Of a stretch of 34,372 bases of DNA, positions 29,379 through 34,372 are shown piece after piece (position 1 is the first letter of the stretch; the number at the start of each line of letters is the position of its first letter). Below the pieces are notes generated by a model. The model ran no database searches, had not been told where the DNA came from, and worked only from the letters and a program-made list of their open reading frames with translations. Both the position numbers and the translations under genes were made by a program. Source of the stretch: Pseudomonas caricapapayae (GTDB lineage: Bacteria; Pseudomonadota; Gammaproteobacteria; Pseudomonadales; Pseudomonadaceae); assembly GCF_001400735.1 (NCBI RefSeq), contig NZ_LJPW01000087.1, forward strand, positions 1 through 34,372. Direction: 5' to 3'.

Positions 29379-29559
29379 CGGAGATCTGCTGGACACTATC
29401 TGCCAGCAGTATTACGGGCATCTGAGCGGTAGCGTTGAGGCCGTGCTGGATGCCAATCAAGGTCTGGCCGACGAGCCCCAACCATATCGAGCGGGTGTGC
29501 AGATCCTGTTGCCGGACCTGCTCACCCAGACCGAGGAAGTGATACAGCTCTGGGGCTAG
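29353..29559 (+). CDS. Tail protein X (LysM-like, P2 gpX)
   Basis: A 68-residue protein with a LysM-type fold: ATICRTSDGDLLDTICQQYYGHLSGSVEAVLDANQGLADEPQPYRAGVQILLPDL. gpX is a small hub-associated protein in P2-type tails. It begins 26 nt inside the end of the U gene, with translation coupled. Confidence 0.9.
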   Translation: MATICRTSDGDLLDTICQQYYGHLSGSVEAVLDANQGLADEPQPYRAGVQILLPDLLTQTEEVIQLWG

Positions 29560-29651
29560 CTGCCAGCCGGTTCACATCCAACTTTTATTAACACTCGGCG
29601 GCGGATTCTGGTGAGTCCGTCATGCCTTGCCATGGACATTAAGAAGGTCTC

Positions 29652-30695
29652 ATGAAGCCTGCATTCCGAATTGTTGCGGACAGCACCGACATTACGGCGT
29701 TGATCAACGACCGTTTGTTGCTGCTGCGCACAAGCGACAAGCCTGGCATGGAGTCAGATGAGTTTGAGCTGCGCATCGACGACAGGGATCGGGCCGTTTC
29801 ACTGCCTGCGCGTGGTGCGGACATTGAGATATACCTCGGTTACGAAGGGCATCGGCTGACCCGACTGGGTCTATACACCGTTGATGACATCGAGGCGTCT
29901 GGTCCACCCGATACGTTGGTCATACGCGGCAAGGCCAGCGATATGCGCGGCAGTGGCCGGACCACCCGATCCGGCAGTTGGGAGAACGTCACCCTGCAGC
30001 AGATCGTCAGCGAGGTTGCTGCACGTAATGGCTGGAAGCCGGTGTGTACCGTCACGACAAAAGTGCCTCGCGTCGATCAACTCGACGAGTCGGATTACAA
30101 CTTCATCACCCGGGTGGCCAAGAAGTATGACTGCACCGCGAAAGTTGCCGACGGTAAGCTGCTGGTGCTGCCTCGGCAAGACGGATTGAGCGCGAGCGGT
30201 AAGGCCCTGGGGGTGATAACGATCCGTCGTCACGACGTTGCACGCTGGCAGTTTCGCCTCAGCGACAAGACCACACAGAAAGCCGTCCAGGCCAAGCATC
30301 TGGATAAGAAAACTGGAAAGCTGCAGGTAGTTGAGCTGAGCAACGATCAATCCCCTAACGGCCTCCCGCCCGTTCATACCGACCGCCATATCCATCCCAA
30401 TAAGTCCGCTGCTGAGCAGGCTGCCAAAGCGCGTCTCGCGGCATTCAATCGTAGTACCGCAGGTGTTCGGCTGGAAATGGCGGGGCGTACCGATCTGTTC
30501 GCCGAGCGAATGATCAATGCACTGGACTTCAAAGTCGGCCTTGATGGCGAGTACCTGGTTGACTCGGTTGAACAGGTCTTTACCCAGTCTGGCTGGACCA
30601 CGGCTATTGAATGCAATGGTGGGAAGTCCGGTAAGGCTAAGGCGAAAGGCAAGAAAAAGAAAGAGAAGAAACCGGTCAAGGTCGTACAGCTTTAG
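29652..30695 (+). CDS. Baseplate hub protein D (P2 gpD, late control D family)
   Basis: A 347-residue hub protein: PAFRIVADSTDITALINDRLLLLRTSDKPGMESDEFELRIDDRD, then TVDDIEASGPPDTLVIRGKASDMRGSGRTTRSGSWENVTLQQIVSEVAARNGW and DQLDESDYNFITRVAKKYDCTAKVADGKLLVLP, all typical of the phage late control D family. It forms the hub that carries the V spike. The C-terminus has a Lys-rich tail (KSGKAKAKGKKKKEKKPVK). ATG 29652 with AGAAGG upstream; a 92-bp gap after X contains no gene. Confidence 0.94.
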   Translation: MKPAFRIVADSTDITALINDRLLLLRTSDKPGMESDEFELRIDDRDRAVSLPARGADIEIYLGYEGHRLTRLGLYTVDDIEASGPPDTLVIRGKASDMRGSGRTTRSGSWENVTLQQIVSEVAARNGWKPVCTVTTKVPRVDQLDESDYNFITRVAKKYDCTAKVADGKLLVLPRQDGLSASGKALGVITIRRHDVARWQFRLSDKTTQKAVQAKHLDKKTGKLQVVELSNDQSPNGLPPVHTDRHIHPNKSAAEQAAKARLAAFNRSTAGVRLEMAGRTDLFAERMINALDFKVGLDGEYLVDSVEQVFTQSGWTTAIECNGGKSGKAKAKGKKKKEKKPVKVVQL

Positions 30696-30733
30696 CCCAC
30701 CAGCTCAACATCTACTCATCAGGAGAACCACGC

Positions 30734-31279
30734 ATGTCGATTACCACGCAGCAGTTGCTGCAGATCCTCCCCAACGCCAGCTCCCGAGCTGGCGTTTTTG
30801 TTCCTGTCCTAAACGTTGCGATGAGCAAATACGCCATCGTCACCAAATTGCGCATAGCTGCTTTTCTCGCACAGGTAGGGCACGAGTCCGGCCAGCTCCG
30901 CTACGTGCGCGAACTGGGCAGCGATCAATATCTCGACAAGTACGACACCGGGCGGCTGGCTGAACGCCTTGGTAACACGCCAGAGGACGATGACGACGGT
31001 CAGTTGTACCGGGGCAGGGGGCTTATTCAGGTCACCGGGCGAGACAATTACGCCGCGTGCGCAGAGGCATTAGGACTGGATCTACTCAAGCACCCCGAAC
31101 TCCTGGAGCGCCCAGAGCATGCAGCCATGTCGGCAGGTTGGTTCTGGCACCGGGCTGGGCTCAATACCCTGGCAGACAAAGGCGACTTCCTTACCATCAC
31201 GAAACGCATCAACGGCGGCACCAACGGTCTCGCAGACCGCCAAGCACTTTATGAGCGTGCTCTGAAGGTTTTGCTCTGA
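30734..31279 (+). CDS. Endolysin, GH19 chitinase-like lysozyme
   Basis: A 181-residue cell-wall hydrolase of glycoside hydrolase family 19. FLAQVGHESGQLRYVRE holds the two expected catalytic glutamates, E51 and E60, and RGRGLIQVTGRDNY and NGLADRQALYERAL are family signatures. It has no signal peptide and depends on the holin (8560-8883) to reach peptidoglycan. AGGAG lies about 9 nt before ATG 30734. It contains a terminator-like hairpin near its 5' end and is followed, beyond the methylase gene, by a broken partial copy of itself. Confidence 0.93.
   Translation: MSITTQQLLQILPNASSRAGVFVPVLNVAMSKYAIVTKLRIAAFLAQVGHESGQLRYVRELGSDQYLDKYDTGRLAERLGNTPEDDDDGQLYRGRGLIQVTGRDNYAACAEALGLDLLKHPELLERPEHAAMSAGWFWHRAGLNTLADKGDFLTITKRINGGTNGLADRQALYERALKVLL
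30773..30799 (+). terminator. Terminator-like hairpin inside the endolysin gene
   Basis: AACGCCAGCTC (30773-30783) and GAGCTGGCGTT (30786-30796) are perfect complements, with T-run 30795-30799. With a 4-nt loop the stem is 10 bp. It codes for NASSRAGVF and lies 40 bp after the start codon, so it could attenuate endolysin expression. Confidence 0.5.
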
Positions 31280-31449
31280 TCGAGCTGTGGGCCATTCAGG
31301 CATTCACAAAACGAGTTACTGCAGCAGATTGAAAAAGAGCGACCAGTCGAGATGCGTCAACATCGCGGCTGGTCACCGTTCTCGCAGATTACCCCTGCAA
31401 GTCCAGCCAAGGCTCTCGCTTCGTGCACAAAGCGGAGCGAGCCTAGCAC

Positions 31450-31465
31450 CTGTCTATATATACAG
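31450..31465. promoter_or_regulatory. LexA (SOS) box upstream of the methylase gene
   Basis: CTGTCTATATATACAG fits the LexA consensus CTGT-N8-ACAG, with the AT-rich interior of strong sites. It ends 17 bp before ATG 31483, so the methylase should be repressed by LexA and induced by DNA damage, together with prophage induction. The flanking GTAA gives the common ACAGTA extension on the right side. Confidence 0.75.
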
Positions 31466-31482
31466 TAAAGGTCTTGCTTTCT

Positions 31483-32277
31483 ATGTCCACACCCATCATC
31501 CCTTGGATGGGCGGCAAACGCCGCCTGGCCGACCGCCTCATCCCACTTTTCCCGCCCCACGAATGCTACGTCGAAGTGTTCGCTGGCGGTGCGGCCCTCT
31601 ACTTCATGCGTCCCCAGGCAGCCCCCGTCGAGGTCTTGAACGACATCAATGGAGACCTGGTGACGCTGTATCGCGTCGTCCAAAACCACCTTGAAGAATT
31701 CGTCCGCCAGTTCAAATGGGCACTCAGCTCGCGCCAGGTATTTGAGTGGCAAAAGATGACCCGCCCTGAAACCCTCACTGACATCCAGCGCGCCGCCCGT
31801 TTCTTCTACCTGCAGCACCACGCCTTCGCAGGCAAGGTGAGCGGGCAGACATTCGGGACCGCAACGACAGGCCCGGCCATCAACCTGCTACGGATCGAGG
31901 AGAACCTTTCTGCGGCCTGGCAGCGTTTGTCGGGTACCTATGTGGAGAACCTGCCTTGGCTTGAGTGCGCCCAGCGTTACGACCGGCCTCACACCTTCCA
32001 TTACATGGACCCGCCTTACTGGCAGACTGCTGGGTATGGCGTTGATTTTTCATTCGAGAATTATGAGCGGATGGCTGATTTCATGCGGACGTGCAAAGGC
32101 AAAGTGATGGTCAGCATCAATGACCACCCTGACATACGACGCGTGTTTGAAGGCTTCCATTTTGAAACGGTCGACATTCGCTACAGTACCGCGAACCAGC
32201 GAAAGGGGAAGGCCGATATCAGCGGTGAGTTGGTAATCATGAATTGGGTACCTGCCGCGCTCGGTGGGTTGTTCTGA
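31483..32277 (+). CDS. D12-class N6-adenine DNA methyltransferase (Dam-like)
   Basis: A 264-residue methylase. WMGGKRRLADRLIPLFP is the N-terminal D12 motif, VEVFAGGAAL (about 30-38) the SAM-binding motif I, and DPPYW (176-180) catalytic motif IV. Length and order fit the orphan Dam-like MTases of prophages; without a partner nuclease visible it may guard phage DNA from host restriction or modulate expression. ATG 31483 has AAAGG at 31467-31471. A LexA box lies just upstream, and the gene is sandwiched between the endolysin and a broken endolysin copy. Confidence 0.88.
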   Translation: MSTPIIPWMGGKRRLADRLIPLFPPHECYVEVFAGGAALYFMRPQAAPVEVLNDINGDLVTLYRVVQNHLEEFVRQFKWALSSRQVFEWQKMTRPETLTDIQRAARFFYLQHHAFAGKVSGQTFGTATTGPAINLLRIEENLSAAWQRLSGTYVENLPWLECAQRYDRPHTFHYMDPPYWQTAGYGVDFSFENYERMADFMRTCKGKVMVSINDHPDIRRVFEGFHFETVDIRYSTANQRKGKADISGELVIMNWVPAALGGLF

Positions 32278-32597
32278 CGGCTGGCTGCACGGCTGGGGAC
32301 CCCTCCTGACAATGACGGCCACTTGTATCTGGGCAGAGGGCTGATTTGGGTCACCGGTAAAATAAACTACGCTGAGTGCGGTGAGGTGCTGAGCTCTGAT
32401 CTAATCAATCATCCGGAGCTACTGGAGCTGCCTAACCACGCCGCAATGTCGGCTGCATGGTTCGGGCACCGCTCCAACCTCGACACATTTGCGGACAAGG
32501 TGACTTTCTGATCATCACCAAGTGCTTCAGCGGCGGCACGGATGGTCTGGCTGATCGTCACGCCCTTATAGAGCGTGCATTGAAGGTGCTGGCGTGA
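32278..32597 (+). pseudogene. Truncated, frameshifted second endolysin (GH19) copy
   Basis: Beginning at the base after the methylase stop, the frame RLAARLGTPPDNDGHLY then LGRGLIWVTGKINYAECGEVLSSDLINHPELLELPNHAAMSAAWFGHRSNLDTFADKVTF matches the 3' half of the endolysin at 30734-31279. It hits a stop at 32509-32511; moving one base recovers DFLIITKCFSGGTDGLADRHALIERALKVLA to a TGA at 32595-32597. A one-base deletion in AAGGTGAC explains this. The catalytic N-terminal half (E51, E60) is missing, so it is inactive. Confidence 0.88.
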
Positions 32598-32833
32598 TGG
32601 GAGTGCAGTCGGCGTTCTGCTGATACTGTTGGCACCGGCTGGTGCGCTGTGCTGTTATGTGTCCACACCCATATAGTGATGGAGGCCTTCTTGGCTTGAA
32701 ATGGGCATGCAACTACCTTAAGTTACTACTCCATAGTCAACTCGGCTGCCGGAACTGATGTTGTAATTTGATGTCACATCGGAGCTCTACGCCAATTAAC
32801 GTGTAGCAAACGGCTACCAAGGAGAGGTAAAAG
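32598..32833. other. Noncoding junction between prophage and hcp locus
   Basis: No gene is supported. TGTCCACACCCAT (about 32658-32670) repeats the first bases of the methylase gene at 31484-31496, a possible scrap of a second methylase copy. A hairpin GTAGC/GCTAC lies at 32803-32817, just before the hcp ribosome site. The right end of the prophage probably lies in or near this gap, but no attachment site can be named because the left end is outside the window. Confidence 0.4.
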
Positions 32834-33322
32834 ATGGCTTTCGACGCCTTTATTCAGATCGCAGATATCCCCGGCGAAGCTCTGGACGAGAAATATAGCA
32901 AATGGATTGAAATTATCGGTTATAACTTTGGCGTCAGCCAAAGCACCTCCGCAACCGCTAGTTCCGCGGGCGGCGCTTCATCTGGTCGCACGACTATGAC
33001 CAACTTCATCTTCACCAAATACCTTGACAGCGCTAGTTGCAAGCTGATGGAAGCCAGCTGTGCAGGCCAGCACCTCAAGGAAGTGAAGCTGGTGCTCTGC
33101 CGCGCAGGCACTGACAAGCTCAAATACTACGAAGTGGTGCTTGAGGAAGTTATCATCGCGGAGTACACACAGAGCGCAAGTTCAGGTATCCCCATAGAAA
33201 TCGTGCAGCTCAACTACGGCCGCATTAAAACTACCTACACATTGCAGAAACGTGTCGATGGCACAGCAGGAGGTAACGTGGCCGGCGGTTGGGACCGGAT
33301 CAATAATAAAAAGTATTCGTGA
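32834..33322 (+). CDS. hcp: Type VI secretion tube protein Hcp
   Basis: A 162-residue Hcp: AFDAFIQIADIPGEALDEKYSKWIEIIGYNFGVSQ and SGRTTMTNFIFTKYLDSASCKLMEASCAGQHLKEVKLVLCRAG, then YYEVVLEEVIIAEYTQSASSGIPIEIVQLNYGRIKTTY, are the family hallmarks. Hcp hexamers stack into the T6SS inner tube and can carry small effectors in their lumen. AAGGAGAGG precedes ATG 32834. No other T6SS structural genes are in the window, so it is an orphan hcp with its own cargo gene immediately downstream (9-nt gap). Confidence 0.93.
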   Translation: MAFDAFIQIADIPGEALDEKYSKWIEIIGYNFGVSQSTSATASSAGGASSGRTTMTNFIFTKYLDSASCKLMEASCAGQHLKEVKLVLCRAGTDKLKYYEVVLEEVIIAEYTQSASSGIPIEIVQLNYGRIKTTYTLQKRVDGTAGGNVAGGWDRINNKKYS

Positions 33323-33331
33323 GGCACGACC

Positions 33332-34309
33332 ATGGCTGAAGTACGAACTTTTATCAATCCCAGAGCGCAGACCTTCGAATCTCTGAAAACCAACCTTGCG
33401 CTGCCAAAGAATACGAAGGCCAAGTTCGTCGCCCTCAACTCCCACATCTCGGGTGGCGTTGTTCTGCCTGGTGAGCTGGTCATCGTCGGCGATGCTTCTA
33501 CGCCATTGTCTACTGCCCAGGAAGCTTTTTTAATGGTCAAAGCTGCTGAGGTGCATAGGGCATTGCTGGTTAATGGGGTGGAAGCTGATGATTTTTTTGT
33601 TGAGAATTTCGAGCTGCTCAAGCAGGCGATATCCTACACATCGATGGGGGTAGGCGCTGCAAGTGATGGTTGGGCCAAACATATGGAGGGGATTAAAAAA
33701 ACGCTTCAAGACATCGAAAAGCTTTACCGGGATCACATGGGGTCCGGCACAATGACCCAGCGAGACGCTTTCTACGCCAAGCGAACCGAGCTGTTCATGA
33801 AGCTTGATAAGCTGCTGAATAATTTCCTGTCTTATGGATCCGGACTGCGTAATGAAGGCTCCATTAAAAGAATGCTTGGGCTTTCAACCAATAGCTATAT
33901 GCATGCCGGAGAAATCCCAGGGTATGCCGACAAGGTATCTGGCGTGGCGAAAGCTGCTAAATGGATCAAAAGAGGAGCTTACATCGGGACTGCTCTTGAG
34001 GTAGGTTCTACCGGACTAGCCATTCATAAAGCTTGTACGCTGGGTCGTGAAGAGCAGTGTCGTAAGGCGAAATATATTGAGGGTGGTTCGCTATTGGGTA
34101 GCGTTTTTGGAGCCGGTGCTGGTGGATATGTAGGCGGAGTACTCGTCACTACAGCTTGCGTCGCAATTGGTATTCCAACTGGTGGTATGGGTACGCTTGC
34201 ATGCGGCGTGATTGGGGGGGCTGTAGGCGGCTGGGGGGGAGGGGAGCTTGGCGAGTCGAAAGGTGAAAAATTTGGAGAGGTTCTTTACGGGAAAATGACA
34301 AATGACTAG
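33332..34309 (+). CDS. Hcp-associated T6SS effector candidate with glycine-zipper membrane region
   Basis: A 325-residue protein 9 nt after hcp. The N-terminal domain (about 1-80, VRTFINPRAQTFESLKTNLALPKNTKAKFVALNSHISGGVVLPGELVIVGDAS) may be a delivery domain; residues 90-165 are helical. The C-terminus, from about 245, is a Gly/Ala-rich run (GGSLLGSVFGAGAGGYVGGVLV, GTLACGVIGGAVGGWGGGELG) typical of glycine zippers that form membrane pores. By neighbourhood it is probably the cargo of this Hcp and a pore-forming toxin, comparable in concept to Tse4. The specific family is not recognised. Its GC is lower than the phage genes. The next gene starts 8 nt before its stop. Confidence 0.65.
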   Translation: MAEVRTFINPRAQTFESLKTNLALPKNTKAKFVALNSHISGGVVLPGELVIVGDASTPLSTAQEAFLMVKAAEVHRALLVNGVEADDFFVENFELLKQAISYTSMGVGAASDGWAKHMEGIKKTLQDIEKLYRDHMGSGTMTQRDAFYAKRTELFMKLDKLLNNFLSYGSGLRNEGSIKRMLGLSTNSYMHAGEIPGYADKVSGVAKAAKWIKRGAYIGTALEVGSTGLAIHKACTLGREEQCRKAKYIEGGSLLGSVFGAGAGGYVGGVLVTTACVAIGIPTGGMGTLACGVIGGAVGGWGGGELGESKGEKFGEVLYGKMTND

Positions 34310-34372
34310 CGCCCAAATAGATTTATTTTCTGGTTTTATATTAATAGCTATTGGGTTAGTGCTGGTTGCTAT
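34302..34372 (+). CDS. Partial membrane protein, probable effector immunity gene
   Basis: ATG 34302 overlaps the effector stop by 8 nt and opens a frame that runs off the window: MTSAQIDLFSGFILIAIG followed by LVLVA. The residues from about 10 are a hydrophobic transmembrane segment. Immunity proteins for pore-forming T6SS effectors are usually inner-membrane proteins encoded next to the toxin, which fits. Only 23 codons are visible. Confidence 0.5.
   Translation, partial: MTSAQIDLFSGFILIAIGLVLVA

Noticed and set aside
31411..31443. Hairpin GGCTCTCGCTT...AAGCGGAGCGAGCC after the endolysin as a terminator
   Set aside because: The stem has a bulge and no T-run follows, so termination is not supported.
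32630..32646. Sigma-54-like promoter (TTGGCACC...GGTGC) upstream of hcp
   Set aside because: The -24 half is good, but the -12 GC is displaced by one base and TTGC is missing; one-base spacing changes abolish sigma-54 promoters. The match also forms part of a short inverted repeat.

Overview
The window is the right-hand part of an integrated temperate phage, followed by a short type VI secretion (T6SS) cargo locus. Codon usage, GC-rich genes and the gene families point to a gamma-proteobacterium, most likely Pseudomonas (syringae/fluorescens type); this is inference from recognised families, as no rRNA or housekeeping gene is present. All intact genes read on the + strand. Integrase and CI repressor are not in the window.

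Layout: (1) 1-4758, early region: palindromic operators, a YdaS/Cro-like repressor (117-344), a CII-like regulator (572-1060), a TraR/DksA zinc-finger protein (1053-1259), a primase-helicase (1256-3949), an iteron cluster with an AT-rich stretch that looks like the replication origin (about 3960-4255), and a putative late regulator (4276-4758). (2) 4759-8559, cargo: a transposon-end-like stretch with three 23-24 bp repeats, then a lower-GC gene (5194-8091) fusing a Ski2-like SF2 helicase to a PD-(D/E)XK nuclease with its own apparent promoter and hairpin, and a broken XRE regulator on the - strand. (3) 8560-9414, lysis: holin, Rz and embedded Rz1. (4) 9572-18209, lambda-type head: Nu1, gpA, gpW, portal, S49 protease with nested scaffold, gpD decoration, gpE capsid, a small gpFI-like protein, gpFII, gpZ and a tail terminator candidate. 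(5) 18209-30695, P2-type contractile tail: V, W, J, I, H fibre, fibre accessory protein, sheath, tube, E/E', tape measure, U, X and D. (6) 30734-32597: GH19 endolysin, a LexA-box-preceded D12 (Dam-like) adenine methylase, and a frameshifted second copy of the endolysin 3' half. (7) 32834-34372: hcp, a glycine-zipper candidate pore-forming effector and the start of an overlapping membrane protein, probably its immunity protein.

The genes work together as a complete lambda-head/P2-tail myovirus: the early module controls lysogeny and replication, the late module packages DNA through a gpA-type (cos) terminase and builds a contractile tail, and the lysis cassette releases particles. Cargo sits at two places: a probable anti-phage helicase-nuclease between the early and lysis modules, and the methylase and Hcp-effector genes at the right end. 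The strongest unusual signals are the helicase-nuclease fusion, an RF2-like CTT TGA C +1 frameshift site at the end of tail gene E, the iteron origin, and the hcp-effector-immunity trio next to the prophage.
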